DNA of 64,000 nt, taken from NCBI GenBank assembly GCA_020746105.1, contig CM036620.1, forward strand, positions 45,900,706-45,964,705, written 5' to 3'. Positions 38,401-52,500 of the stretch are shown here, in pieces (the first letter of the stretch is position 1; every line of letters starts with the position of its first letter). Position numbers and translations under genes: made by a program. The notes under the pieces were generated by a model. The model had not been told where the DNA came from. It saw only the letters and a list, made by a program, of their open reading frames with translations, and did not search any database. This DNA is from Trogon surrucura (Eukaryota; Chordata; Aves; Trogoniformes; Trogonidae).

Positions 38401-41400
38401 ATTGACTGCTTTCAGCTGAAGCCCTACTTAGAGATGTAATGCAGGTTAGGTTATTTTAAACAGGAACAGGCTGAATTCAACCAGCCAACACAGATCTAAA
38501 GCAGACCTGCCAAATGCTTCAGGGTTGCCTGATGTGTGATGTTTCTCAGCCCTGCTTTAAATGGATATTTGGCATCACGGTCACGTTACTCCCATAGCCC
38601 AGCAGAGATGCTGTGCGTTCAGCAGGGCTGTGGGATGAGCCGGCTGGGGCAGCTCGTGACCACAGAGCAGAGCCCTAAGCAGCTCATCTCACTTTGGACC
38701 ATCATGGGGGGACTCACAGGAGGAGGGAGAGATGGCAGAGCTCTTCCCCCTTCTCCACTGTAGTGTCTGCCATGCTCTTCTTACTTTAGATAGACCCTGC
38801 TAGAATCCATGGATTTCTAGGAAAAAACGCACGGAAAACTTTGGACTGGGCTAGCTGGCACATTGCCAGCTTGGCTTGTGGGCAGAAATGAAAGAAATGG
38901 GAAAGACGGCTCCTTTGCTTCCCTCTGGGGGAAGGAAGCTGGCTGCAGCAAGCAGGCTGGCTCTACTTCCCTTTCCTTGCCACTTTACGTAAAGGAGAGG
39001 CCTGAAGCTTGGCCGATTGCACAGATTCATAGGGCAATGATAATATTAGCTATCTGCCTTCTACTCAGTCTGTGTAAGAGAGAACAAAGCATGTGTGTAT
39101 GAATTCTTCCCTCTTCTCCGGAGTGTCTCCTTTCATTCCAGGCTAGAGCAGAGATTATGTTTGGAAAACTTCTCCTTTTTAGAGAGAATGTTTCTCCCAT
39201 AACATCTTCGTGCCAGTTTTTTTTGTTCAAGAACAGTGTGGGGACCTTGAAGGTTTCATGTCTCATGAAAATAAGACACCTAATATTTTCATGTCTGTGC
39301 ATGCATATGACGTGTACTTCATGCAACATGTATGCATGCAAATAAAGGTTTTTTATGACTTAACTTCCTTGAACAGGTTTGAATCTTGATCAACTTCGTG
39401 AGATTTTATTTTGAGTAGAATGCTAATAAAGTAGTTAAAATGCACAAGCTTTGCTTCAGGAAAATATTCCTAGTTCATGAAATGCATCAGAATTCATAAT
39501 CTTCTTAAAGGCAGCAGATAAGATTTCAGAATCAGATTAAATATTTGTTTTCCACATTAGGAGACCTCCTCAGTTCTGTCTGACAATCAATAAATCCTCT
39601 TCAGGCTCATGGTTCCTCCAGTCCGCATTTACCTCTTTCATGTTGTGCACCACTGACCTTTTATAGACTGTTAATGCATGTTTGTTTGGAAATTGAAAAT
39701 TGCATCAGAGGTTTGACCTCCCCTTAGGTTTATTTGTCTTTGTTGTGTTCCTTTTAGCTGCGAGTAGGGAGAGATGGACACTTCCAGCCCACTTGAATCT
39801 AGGAGGAGCGGTGAGGGCAGCGTGTACACCACGTCCCACTGAGCTGTTTAGCCGTGATGGGTATCTTGTGATTAAATCTCATGCTGAGGGTGCTGTACGC
39901 TCCCCCTCCCCAGCCTCTCGGCTCACTCGCAGCATGAATTTCCCACTATGTAGATGTGGGAGGCAAGTTGACAGCTTGCTCGCAGACAGAACGCAGGGTA
40001 CTAGATGGGAAGAGAGCGTGTAAAAAACATCTGCTCTAAGCTGGTACTGGAGATGTTTGCATAATTTATTAGTATTTTTAGAAAACAAGCGTAATTACGG
40101 AAATAAATATTTGTCATACATACAACATATCATGTTGTTCAATATCAAATGATGTAATTGTTTAGTGGTGCTTTGCCTATTGCCTCTGCATGCAGCAGAG
40201 GGCACTACGCGGTGCTTAGCTTTTAAAATACAGCAAAATTCTGCATTTTTTTTCTTCAGTACTCAGAGAGCTGCCTTAGGAGTACTTCCTATGTGTCTCA
40301 GTTACTGTCTGGTACTTCTCTGTGTGCCTTTGTCAGATTCTATCCATCATATTTTCATAAAATCTGGGGAGATGTCCCACCTAAGGGTAGTCAGTCAGTC
40401 AGCAATCTTAAGTTTTGAAAATAAATCCAATGTTATACTAATTTTCTTAGTCCATATGCAGTCATCCCTGTTGCTATGACTCCTCATAAGTTTTCAAGCA
40501 GAATTGTGATGAAAATGTGAAAGACCTAGGCAGATCCCCCATCCTACAATGATGATGTAAGTGAACTAGAAAAACAGAGTTAGTTTGAAGAATTTTTCAA
40601 CCTAGAGCTACCACTGCAAGATTGGAGACTGAAGTATTTTGATGATTTCTACAGGCAGGATATTTTGCACAATGCCATAACCACTTTTCAACAGAAAAAT
40701 AATCTTAAATAACTTTTCTGAAAGCTGTCTGATATAAAAAGCATGTGGGATGGTTCATTACAAGTTTCACCCTGCGCTCAAAAGCAGTTTCTATCACCAC
40801 CATCTCTTGAGTATGTTCAATTTGCCTCATTCAAAAATAAATTAAAATAAGGCAAGAGTTCACTGTATTTGGATACAACACATCAGGGATGAAAACATTC
40901 ATCATAGTAAGAGAGGAGGAGGTTAACTGTTTCTTTTCTGAAGAAAGAGCATGTTGTGGTCAGCCTCTGTCATGCACATTTGTGCATGCAGCCTTGGTTA
41001 TAAATTCCAGTATTCACTAATGCCACTGCTAAATTCTTTCTCTATTGAAAGCAATGCTATCCTTAAAATATAAGACTGTTTGAAGTGCCCAGTAGCCACT
41101 ATCCCATCAAATCAGGCAAGGTCAATAACGTGTAAATCTGTGCTAGTATACACTATCATGACATGATGCTTCAGCCTCTAGCCATAATGCATCACCTGAT
41201 ACCCTTTAAAACTGTTGCTCATCCAGGTACTGCTTGTCATGGCCCAAATATTTTTTTTCGGAAATAAAAGTGAGGGGAGCTGGAATCAAAAGAAAGAGGA
41301 GGTGATTCTTTGTGCCAGAGGGAATAACCTGCAGGACTTCTTGCTACGAGTGCAAGAAGTTTACACAGGCTGATGGGGAGACTGGGCAAGCCTTTGGCAG

Positions 41401-42300
41401 AGAGGTCTCACAGAGACTACTTGATAGAGGAATCACAGCAGGCACAGCAAATCCCTTGAGCTGAAAGTGGGGGTAGGCACGGAGATTATTAGGGGAAGGT
41501 ATGAATGCCGCCTTATTCGTCCCTGGCTGTGCACTGCTGGACTCTGGAAGAGGTTGAATATTGGGCGAGATGTGTATTGGGAATTGCTGGGGCCTTTCTT
41601 CTAATTCAATGGCCTTATAATTCAAATTAAAAAAAAAAATGAAGCTGTTGAAAGCAGTTCTTGTGCAAATGAATCATAAATGTAAAGCAGTTTCAGGTGC
41701 CTGAGAAACTGCATTCATTGCTTGGCTATCAGAATATAAATCATAGCTATAAACGCACGCCTGTGGAAGATTTCTGCTGTATTTATTCAGATGGTTTTCA
41801 AGTTTCACTTAAGAATGTGTTTCACTAAACGGTTTCAAATGCTGCATTCTCATATTTTTGTTGTTGTACAGCTTACTAAAATGCTATGAACTGAATAATT
41901 GTGATATTAATATCTCCTCGGCCTGACCTCCCATCGTCTATTGGTTCCACTAATAGATCTCCAATTTGCAGGGTGTTAGAATAGTAAGTTGAATAGAAGC
42001 TTTCTTTAATGACTTATCTTGAGAGTCAAGGTATTTGAGCAGGTTACGAATGCTATCTGCTATTCAAATGACCGAAATGTAAAATCCTGGATTAAATGAA
42101 TGTGCGTTCATTGCAAGAGTCTTGTGGCTGCAGCAGTAAATCCAGTCTTGTCTTTTAGCAGAAAGGGAATTTGAGCAGCAGGGAATGATGTCCCACACTT
42201 GCTGCATCTCCATCCAGGGGAGTGTTGCCAGCATCAAAGGCGCAGCTCAACATCTTTGAAGGGAGCCTTTCATTTAGTCACAAGAGTGAGTAATCAGGTT
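35444..42300. other. Long non-coding stretch
   Basis: No supported gene or repeat family. Octamer-type ATGCAAAT words occur near 39335. Open frames up to 145 codons (minus strand 36836-37273) look random, rich in C, Y and H without domain pattern. Confidence 0.5.
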
Positions 42301-42665
42301 TTACTGAGCGGGGCAAGCCCGTCTCGTGACAGCTGCGGCTCACGCGGGACTTTGTGCAGGAAGATGAGGTGCACCAGGGTGCTTGTGGGACCTTCCCCTG
42401 CCTGCTCATCTTCCTCGCGTCTGCCAGGGACAGCTGGGCACAGAGCTGGGTGTGGAGGTGCCAGGGGGTACCAAGTTGCTGCGGATGCCCGGAAAAAGCA
42501 GGTGCTAGCTTCTTGGGGGTGGTGCGTGCCATACTTTTGCCAGCCTCTGGAGGAACAGCTTTTTCCTTGGCTGGATTTCGCTGCGGCCAGACGACCTGCC
42601 TGGGCTTGGGAAGAGTGCTCAGAAGTGCACGCTCCAAGGTTTGTTCTGCGTTGCTTTAATCATCG
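42301..42665. promoter_or_regulatory. Small GC/CpG-enriched patch
   Basis: About 16-17 CpGs in 365 bases, concentrated at 42308-42350 and 42480-42600, against a CpG-poor background. The longest plus-strand frame here is 167 codons (42199-42702) and the minus strand is also open for 119 codons. Both are expected from raised GC and neither has a recognisable domain. It may be a regulatory element, and I see no splice pair that would define an exon. Confidence 0.25.
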
Positions 42666-45600
42666 CAAAACAAACCTTTCCTGTCTGCATGCAAATACTT
42701 GATGTCGAACTGTGTCATCCTTTTGCGTTTCATTTAACAGGTTTCATATTTTTCTTAGTTTGGCAACGGCTGTGTCTTTTGAGATTCGGAAACCAACTCC
42801 CCCTTGCTTGAAGTTGGCCTTCTTGGTTGTTTATGTATATGGTTTCAGATAAGCATCAGTATTTCAAATCCTTCTGCTTTCCCCTTCTTTCTACCTCTGA
42901 GCAGAAGGTGCTGGTGGTGGAACTGGTGGGATGGTCTAGAGGCATGCAGGCATGCCTGCTGGGAACTGGCCTGAGGTGGGGCAGAACAAGTTTTCAGATG
43001 TAAGCTGATCGAAGCATGAGCCTGGGGGCTGGTGGGGCTTCCTCTTACAGGTGAAAGGTTTTGGTGTGGTAATGAGCCCTGGGAGCAGTCTTCATTCTTC
43101 TTCCTGCCTTGAATCACTGCTACCTTAAAAGCATGTTCCTTTTTTTCTCATGCCATTCCTCCAAAACGAAGACTGTTGTATCATAAAGTTGAGCAAAAAA
43201 ATAAAATCCTTTAATTATTTTTTTTGTCAGAGGACATGGTACAGATAGTTTAACATTAAAGATAAATTAAAGTTTGGGATCATTTCTATCTGTGCGCCCC
43301 AAAAGCTACCCTGTCCTCCTACCTGAGCTGATGTTTGGCCCACAGATGATATGTGCATGAGGAACATCTTTTTGATCTCTTGCTAGGGGGAAGGCCTAGG
43401 ATTAGGAGATGCGAGAGCTGTTGCTAACTGCTCCCTGCGTGGTACTGGGAAAGCTCCCTGGGATGATCTAGAGAGCAAGTCATGCACTGGGGTATTCCCC
43501 TGGGAACTGATTTTCTCCTTGTTTATTTTCTGGGATGCTGAAGCCCGGTGAGAGCCAAGTGGCCACATTTGCAGTTGTGGGATTTTGAACTTCTGTGAAA
43601 AATAAATTTAAAAGCACCATTCTCTTCACTGTAAAAGATGAGGCAAGTGAAATCACTGGACAGGTTTGGAAAACAAAAAGTAGTATATTGTGTGCCTCTG
43701 TCTAACTAGCTGTCATATCTCCCTTGTATTCCAAGCTACAGAATGCTGTAAGTAATATATTCTATAATTAATGGACCACGCTGTCATGTGGGATTAACAA
43801 ACCCCTCTGACTTGACAACCCAAGTACTTGGATTTTTTTTTCCTCTTTGTCTTCTAATTTTAAAATGTTGGTATGAATAGGAAAAAGATGGCTAGTGATT
43901 TCACGTATTTAGAAAGAAGTTTGGTTTTTTTCCCCTGGTCTGGATTGAAGTTTTCATTGTATTTGCATAAATGAAATTTAGTGTTCTTTCTTCATAGCAG
44001 AATGAGTAAAGATGCTACCAAAATAAAAAGTTGTTTCCTCTGTAGACTTTATATTCCTGGTACAGATGTCAGTACTGTACGTATTTATGCCTGTTAATTT
44101 TTTATTGAAAATAAGAGTTTCTTCTAGTTAAACTTCACGCTCCCACAGAATTTTTTTATTTTTTCATGAAACAGTGCAAGCAAATTCACTTAGAAAACTA
44201 AGAGCAATGTTGTGGGAGATGAAAAGTACATTGTGCCTTTGTTTTTTATTCACTACATATAGAAATGGAAAATGTATGATTGTATTAGTGCACTTAGACC
44301 ATCTTAGACTGTTACACGCTGGAGGGAGGGAGTCAAATGCTGCAGTTGAGCAGATGGTGTTCCCAAGTCTGTCTGTGTAACACTTCCCACACCACGGAGT
44401 GGGTGGAGGGATGGGGGTAGACTTTTCTTCTCTGCAGAAAGGCTCAGATGCTGCACCAGGTACGTCGCTGGGCTGCCTGGCACCAGGTGTGGATGGGTCA
44501 GATGTGAGCATTCCAGCTCGGAGCTCAGCTGTCCCACACCCTACCTGCTTCCTTCTTTCGGGCTTCAGTCTCCAGGCTGCTGCTGTGGGACCTGCCGTAC
44601 CCACGGTCCCGCTGAACTCCTTGGGATTGCAGGGGTACTTGCTGCAAGAGGAGCTGTTCGGCGTTCAGTGGTTTATTCAGAGAGGCTCCCTGTCCATCGC
44701 CACGGTAATATACTGATGGATGTGGAAAATGTGAAGTGGATCCGAGCTGTAACTGGCTGATCCGTGCAGCCATCCTGCGGGGATCTTGTCAGCACATACT
44801 GGTCTGTGAGGATAAGCACATCCTGCACCATGTTTGCATCCTGGGCAGTCAAAGAATCTACTGAAAAATGTCTTGCTCTACTTTCACGACATATGCCTGT
44901 AAATATACCTTGACTACTTTTAATCCTTTACTCACCTTAGTTGCACTACAAGAACACGGTGAAACTTCGTCTAGTGGGAAAATAATGTAAAAGCTTTTTA
45001 TCCAGAACATATGGGCTAGGAGGTGGTTACCAGTAACCTTTACAGTTGTAATTCTAGTTGTTAGCCATAGCTGAGGGCAGTAGCATCACTGTAACTGCAG
45101 ACAGAAAATAGTTTCTGGTGATTTTCAGGGGGTTAAATGGTTGCACATTGACCTTGCTTTTGTGATTTTCAGCAGCTAATTTTTTATCTAAAATATTTTA
45201 AGTCTTTTCCCAACAGTGCATTTATATGTAGTTCGGGTTTAGGTGCTTAGAAAGGCTGCGTTATTTTTCTGTGCCCAGAAGATAATGAGAACAATCCGAA
45301 AGAGGGGATGAGATGATCTAAGAAGAATCTGTATTTTCAAGGGTGGTTCATATGAGAGGGAATATCAACACACAAACAGTGCCTGTTGCTTCAGGACCAT
45401 ATGACAATGGTTTCATCATGCAGGGGCAGCAGGAGGGCTGCATCAACAAGGGGTAGTGAATAGGCAGAGGCAGCAGTAGTTCCTGGACAGCTAAAGGGTA
45501 GAGCCAGTACTTACAGGCTCATTTCCCTGCCCTGGAGGACCTGAGCTACTTCTGTCCTGTCTCCAAGCCAGAGGAGCAGGGCAGCTGCAGCTCTCTGTGA

Positions 45601-45785
45601 TCACCTTTTAACCCCTTCTTGAGCTGCGGTGTTAGACATACCAGTCACTTAAATCCCTGGCTCCGGGAAGGGTCAACTGTGGCTTTTGTCACTGCAGGAG
45701 GACATGTGGTAATTTGAGGGTACACGCTGGATCCCTTGATTTTGTATGTAGGTGGCGGTATGTGCTGTGTGTATAACACAGCAGG
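42666..45785. other. Non-coding stretch, nothing recognised
   Basis: No gene or repeat family recognised. A minus-strand frame of 146 codons at 44164-44604 overlaps plus-strand frames and shows no protein features. Confidence 0.5.
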
Positions 45786-46508
45786 TCTTTCACCTGGGTC
45801 GGGCAAATCCTAGGCACAAATACAAACTGAGCACAGAGTGGGTTGAGAGTAGCCCTGAAGAGAAGGATTTGGGGGTGCCAGCAGTGCGCTCATGCAGCCC
45901 AGAAGGCCAACCGCATCCTGGGATGTATCAGGAGAAGCGTAGACAGCAGGTCAAGAGAGGTGATTCTCCCCCTTTACTCTGCTCTTGTGAGACCCCACCT
46001 CGAATACTGTGTCCAGTTCTGGCGTTCCCACCATAAGAGGGACATAGAACTGTTGGAGCCTGTTCAGAGGAGGGCCACAAAGGTGGCTGGAGCACCTCTG
46101 CTACGAGGACAGGCTGCGGGAGCTGGGATTGTTCAGTCTTGAAAAGGGAAGACTTTGGGGGGACCTAATAGCTGCCTTCCGATACCTGAAGGGAACCTAC
46201 AGGAAGGCTGGGGAGGGACTTTTTACAAGAGTGTCCACTGGTAGGACAAGGGGAAATGGGTTTCAGTTGAAGGCGAATAGATTTAGATTAGATCTTAGGA
46301 AGAAATTCTTCAGAAGGAGGGTGGCAAGACTTTGGAATAAATTGCCCAGAGATGTTGTGGCTGCCCCCTCCCTGGAGGTGTTCAAGGCCAAGTTGGACAG
46401 TGCCTTGAGTAGCCTGATCTAGTTGAGAGGCGTCCCTGCCCGTGACAGGGAGGTTGGATTAGATGATCTCTAAGGTCCCTTCCAACCTAGGCCATTCTAT
46501 GATTCTAG
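45786..46508 (+). mobile_element. CR1 LINE, the longest copy here (about 720 bp), with broken ORF2 relic
   Basis: Sense-oriented 3' part of an avian CR1. It starts near CACCTGGGTCGGGCAAATCC and runs through the ORF2 C-terminal region: [37 protein letters not shown], then in another frame [39 protein letters not shown] and LPRDVVAAPSLEVFKAKLDS. The frame changes between about 46080 and 46130, and short deletions near 45878 and 46085 remove parts of the family sequence. The 3' untranslated part has GAGGTTGGATTAGATGATCT and ends CCATTCTATGATTCTAG. It is dead and 5'-truncated, with no catalytic core. Confidence 0.95.
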
Positions 46509-49500
46509 CATAGACATAATATACAATATAGCTGCTGCTAACATAAGGAAAGCTTCTTTCTTGCAAGTATGTGAGTAAATAAGCAAATTTAGCCCACATA
46601 AGTCATCAGACCAAGAGTGATAACTCACTGGCCATCTGCTTCTCTCTGCGACATTGTTTTCCTTGCCTGCTTTTCAAATATAAAAATGTATCACAGAGAG
46701 CTTCAGTTTACCATCTTCAGATAATTCAGTTGTTGCAGTCATCCTTGGGAATGATGGGTGATTATGTTTTGTTTCTGACCATGAAAATTGTGATAGCCAA
46801 GAAGAAGCTGACTTCCAAAAAGTTAAGCAAACCACGAACTCACATGAATTATGAACATGATTTATCCCATTTTTCAGAATAACTATTTTGTTATCAGAGT
46901 TATTTATTTTTAATCTAAACCAAATAATTACCCTTTCCAGTAAATGTGGAGGCTTAGCTTGTGCAGGATTGGGTTCAAACATGGGTAAATTTTCTTTAGT
47001 GGCATTCGGTACCCAGTAACTTGCCTCTATCACTTGGGAGATGTTCCTGCTAGTAGTACCTGTAGTAATTTCTATTCACGTTGCTGTATACGTCTCTATA
47101 TAGCTACACATCCTAATTTGGAAAGCACTTGTGCAGATCTTTACATTAAAAGTGTCTAGTGTCACCTTTCCTTTCTCTGAGATGGCAAAGATAGTCCAAA
47201 CGTTTTTTGAATTTGTTCTCGGTTTTGACCACTGAATTTTCTCACAGTTGGTAAGCTCAAGTCCCTTTTCTTAAACATTATTTTATTAGTTAGAAGGCTT
47301 GAATCTCTTATCTAATTGTTCCAGGAGTGGTGGAATATTGTTATTAGAAGGTCGACATGATGAAATTTGTGTTTCTCGTTTGTTTGTTTTGAAATCATCA
47401 AGCTTTGCACTGTTTTTCAAGGTGTAGCAATCAGGGAGAATGCAGTTTTCTGAAGTGGTACAAATAAATAGGAATCTGTTCAAAACAGTCTGAATCAAGA
47501 TTTTACCACTTTTGAAGTGGCCTGCTCAACATCTCTGTTTACTAAAAGAGGCATCTATGTTACTGTAGTCATGCACTCAGAGATCAGTGTTCTTGTTTGG
47601 TTTGGTTTTTTGTGCTTTTTTTTCTTTAAATAAAGAAAAGCAAAATGTGTTGGAAACTGCTCTAACTGGTACACCCAAGCAAGAAGCAGAACTAAATATT
47701 TGAGTTGTTAATAGCATACAGTTATGCAAAAAGACCCCCATACTTTTATAATGTTAGTGGTATACGTCTCATTAAAATCGACAAGAAGTCTTATTCATCA
47801 GAAATACGTGACTTTTAAGAAAAATGTGTTAATATTGAATCATCAACATTCTTTTGCAACTAATGTGTGGTTGGTTACTTTAGTTGAGGACAGAGAGTAC
47901 TGGTAGTTTTGTTTTATACTGATTTTTTTTTTTTTTTCTCTTGGACAAACCAGGCTGACTGACCGCAGTTGTTTTTGCAAGCAGTGTGAGTCAAGGCAAG
48001 CCTGAAATGTGTCTGTGAATCATTGTTTCTGGCTCCTCGGACATTCTGTAGACCAGATCTCCTCTAACGATAAACTACCTACCTACCAGAGTTCCTCTAG
48101 GGACACATTTTTAGCTGCACGCTTTGCTGAAGGCTAGGTGCAGGTTACAACTACCTGCAGTTTGTTCTTTCTTGTTTTATACGGGTAAGGAGTCCAAGAA
48201 GCAGAGATTGCTGTGTACCTTGCATCGATTCCTGCCATGAAGAATGAGGATTGACTACAAGGAGCATTTTTGTCTGCTCAGGTTATGTCCGGCGGTGCCT
48301 GCTCTCCAGAGTACTTCAAATGCTTTGTACCACTTCAGTGGCCTAAGTCAGGGTGCCTCTGCTTCAGAAGATTCCCGTCTTCCTTCAAACTGTGGAGAGC
48401 CAATACTGCCTCTGTGAATGAACTATTCAGGCATGTTCTTCTGTGTGCTAGTTTGGCATGTTATAAAAGCTGTCTGTGATCTGTAATCATAGTTTCTGTG
48501 CTTGTTTAATTATCAAGGAACAATAATTCTTCTGCTTACCCTCCTTTGCCTTTCATCCTCTTCCATGCCACCTTGCCAAAAGCATGTGATGTTCCTGAGC
48601 TTGCTATAACCTTCCAGTCCATTTCTGCAGCTGGAACATTTCTGTGAACAGCCTTTCCCTCCTGTAAAGGGAAAATAATATACTTCTGTCTAGAAGCAGA
48701 GGACAGCAGCTTGCCAAACATACATGTAGTCACAGCAATAGCAGTTTCTGTGGGCTGAGCTACGCTAACTTGCAAATAACTCAACATTAAACAGCTTCAA
48801 CAACTTCGAACTGCAGTAGCCTCGTTCTTCAGGATCACCAGTGATTTAACTGTGCATTTGCTACTGGTTGGAGCACATGCTTCCATTAACCACTTCATCT
48901 AATTAAAGGGGTTTTTAACTCTTGGTACCTTTTGTGAGACTGCTCCTCAGACTGCAGGCATCACTGTGGCAACTGGTTAAGCTCTTCCTCAACTACAGAA
49001 TCTGTAAATCAGGACAGGGATCTTTCTATGGATGTCTGGCTAGAGCATCTAGCCAGAAGCTGGGTTTGTGAGACCTTTTGAGACAAGCAAACCAAACACA
49101 AGTTCTTTAAAATTAATGTAAAGTTCATTTTTTTCATTGAGTTTAAGATACCCAAATGAGGAAGGAGAGGCACTGAGTATTCAAGGTGAGGCAGGGGCCA
49201 GAAATAAAACTCCCACCACCCTGTTTACCTCCAGGGGATTGCAAGTGGACAGGAAAACTTGACCACTTACAAACAGTTTTGAACCACAAAGCTCATCATT
49301 TCCAGCTGGGACCTACGTCAGTAGCAGGGCACCATTGTGTTTGCCTTCTCCCCTACCCTGCAGGCAACTCTCTCATAGAGTAAGCTGACAGTACTTCTTG
49401 GCAAAGCTGGTATACTAAACTGATTATTTTTTTTTAACCTACACTGAAAATTCCATCCTCCTGTGTAATTACCTGTATTGAGAAAAAGTGCAGTGGAGAA

Positions 49501-52500
49501 AAGACTTGTTAGTTTATGGGATAAAAAGGGATAAAACAGCCCTCACAATCTTCATTCCTTTTGTGTGCACTGGAAGGCTCTTGGCAGAAAGATAGCTGGA
49601 TTTCCAGTGCAGCAGGGAGCCACGCTGGCTTGTACTGAAATAATTGGGCAGATGCTACAAAAGATTATGCAATAAAACCTATACGTTACTTTTGAGTGGC
49701 TGGGTTTTTGATAATTGCTGCAGGACCATTTATTAGGTAAATAATTAGTCTTCCCAGATAAGAAGTACAATATACATTGAAGAGATTGATGAGATCTAAA
49801 AGGTAACACATGCCTATATTGGCAGCAGTTTACGACACTAATTTGTGTGTTTCATTTAATTCCTGAATTTTATTTCAAAAGCTTCAGACAACGCAGGGTT
49901 GAGAATATGGTGGCTGAAAGCAAAGCAACTGAGAAATGTATTTGAAAAGTCTGCATATGATATCCATTCCTTTTATAAGGAATATTTCCTTCATGACCTC
50001 CTCCTGCTTTGTATTTAACATTTCAAAGAATTTTGGGGGACTGTCTGTAGGCTGTGTCTTCATGAAGCCAGTGGCCAAGGATTTAAAGTATTGTCATCGC
50101 TGGCCTGAAGCTGAAAACTGCAGGCGGTTTTAATCTTGGGGGTTGGGGGGGTGTTTAAACCCAACCTTTTGTGTTCAGATTAGGAGTGCAGGAGGATAGA
50201 CTTAAGGGGTGTTAGTGAGAGTTTTTTCACTGGCAGCTCAGTAATAGCATTGGGCTTTGGAAATACTTTTTTCCAATTCTTTGTTATTTCAGTAATTACT
50301 ATGTGGTGGGTAGAAATCCATAGGGTTTGTGGGTTTTTTAAGTACCACAGCAATGACGTGGGGATGTGGGCAATAAAAAGAAGCAGTTGTTTTTATAACT
50401 TTTTACTCCTTGGATGATTGAGGGCACTTAAATGCCTTCTCGGATAGTCTATCATTGTTTCAGTCCTGGGTGTCTGTGTTTATTTTGTCTTGGTTCCATC
50501 AGCTGGGATAATAGCAAGATCCATCTTTGGGCAGGAAGGAAGACAAAAACAATTTGGCACTACCTTACACTGTCTGAGAGATGGAAAGGTTGCCAAACAT
50601 TTCCCCCACCAATAAAAAAAGGCAAGCTGCTGAGCACTTGCATATACAGTTTCTTTTACTTTCTGTTAGAACCTAAGAAATATTCGTCCTGAGTATTTGT
50701 TGATTCCTGGAATAGCCGGGGGTAAAGAGTGCTTGAATTTTTTTTGTATGGAAACACGGTGACTCCTTGCAAGAGTTTCTGAGATGAACACCATAACTAA
50801 TAAGATTTACCACAGTTGGCTTGTGTAGGTATTGAGTTCAGCTCAATAGTGATCAGTTTTAATGAAGACTAAAGACTTGGTAGCTCTTCATTTTGTACAC
50901 GGCTCTTTCAAACAGAATTCTAATGCTAGGAAATTTCACTTTCATGTAAATTGCCTCACTTAAGATGTTTGCTTCTTTTGAAAAAGATCTTTCTAGATTC
51001 CCAGAAATATTAAGTGTAAGTGGTTCTCTACGCCTTACAAAAATTCATTATAATATGAAAAGCATTTTGAAAGAAACCTTATCCTATGCCACTGCCATTC
51101 ACATGTTTTAAAGGATCTAAGTATGCTTTTTTGGTGGGAGTGAGAAGTATGTTTTTCAGAATTAGAGAGGAGATTTTTTTTCTTTTTTTTTTTCTGATTT
51201 CATCTCCATTTACTTTTCTTAATTTCACTATTTCAATTTGGCTATTGCAATGATACTCCTTTGTAATAAGGGATGTTTTTCTTCATAGCATCAACGTGTT
51301 TCACTTGTCCCCAGCCTTGACTCTGGCAGAAAGATTTTAACTTGAAAAATTCACACCAGAGGTGGCTCTTAAATCCAGTGAGACACTCCAGTGCTCTGTT
51401 AGAAGCATTTTGCTAAGGTGAGGCTTTGGGTGCTGTTTCCATCTGTTTAGCTCCACAGAGGAGTTAAAGATCTTGCACTCACCCTCAGAGAAAAATTGAG
51501 GAGGTACCAGTGCTTTGCTGGATTTAAGTCGCTCTTTGTATTTAAAAACAAATTAATTAATAATAAAGCAACCAACAGACACCTAGTAATATAGAAGGAT
51601 ATACAGAAAAAGGTAGTAGAGCTCCCTGTGGTTCATACATTAACAGATTGCCCTGTTATGTAGGATGTCACTTGGTAAGGCAAAAAGAATATTTTGTTGG
51701 ACTAGTATCCAACTGAATAATTTAACTTTCTTACAAGGTAATGGAAGAAGTTTGAGACCCAGTGCTATAAAATGTTTTTTCTTGTTCCTCTACTAGAATA
51801 CAAAAATCTCTGCACTCAGGAGAAATGCTCAGAACAGCTTCTACAGGGAGGCAAGTGCAAGTGGTGCCTGCATAAACCTTCATCTGAACAGGGCAATGGG
51901 AAATTGTCTCTGGGTGCATACAGGTGGGTAATGTCAAGAGGTTCAAGCCAAGTGGAGGGTGGCAACGAGGTGTGGTAACCAGGAATAGGGAGTGTAGCTG
52001 TCCCAGGAGTGGAGTCTTCTTTCTGATGGGTGCTACTGTGGCAGCAGAAGTGAGCAAAGAAGCTCCAGGGTTTCATAGGAAACCGATGACTAAAGAGTAC
52101 CACCTTCATGGGAACAAACTGACTTTGCAACACGGCAGTCTGGTCCAGGGAATATGCAGGCCGACAGTTTTGCACTGATCTTCCAGAAACCTTTGGGTCA
52201 GGCATGTGTTGAGTCACCTAATTTCTGTCTGTCTTTATGACTCCTCTCTAGAGTTTTTTCCTGCCCAAATACTGATATATGCCAATAAGCCAGCCTCTGA
52301 ATTTAAGACTGTAATAAAATATCTGAGAAGTAGTTGAATTACTTTTCTGTCAGGTGGTGAATCAGTGCTTTTTCATTCTTGGGTTTGTATCTTGCTTGCA
52401 TTCTACTCAAACTGATCAGTGGGAGACATACATTTTCAGTGCTAACCAGAGTTTTGAAAGCCTGTTTATTAATATAGGCACGTTGGGTAGTATATTCTTG

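Noticed and set aside
42199..42702. 167-codon plus-strand open frame
   Set aside because: In a GC-rich patch with an equally open minus strand; no recognisable protein, no splice structure.
44164..44604. 146-codon minus-strand open frame
   Set aside because: Overlaps other frames on the opposite strand and shows no conserved-looking motif.
45752..46422. Three overlapping open frames of 94-99 codons that look like a gene
   Set aside because: They are the frame-broken ORF2 remnant of a CR1 LINE.
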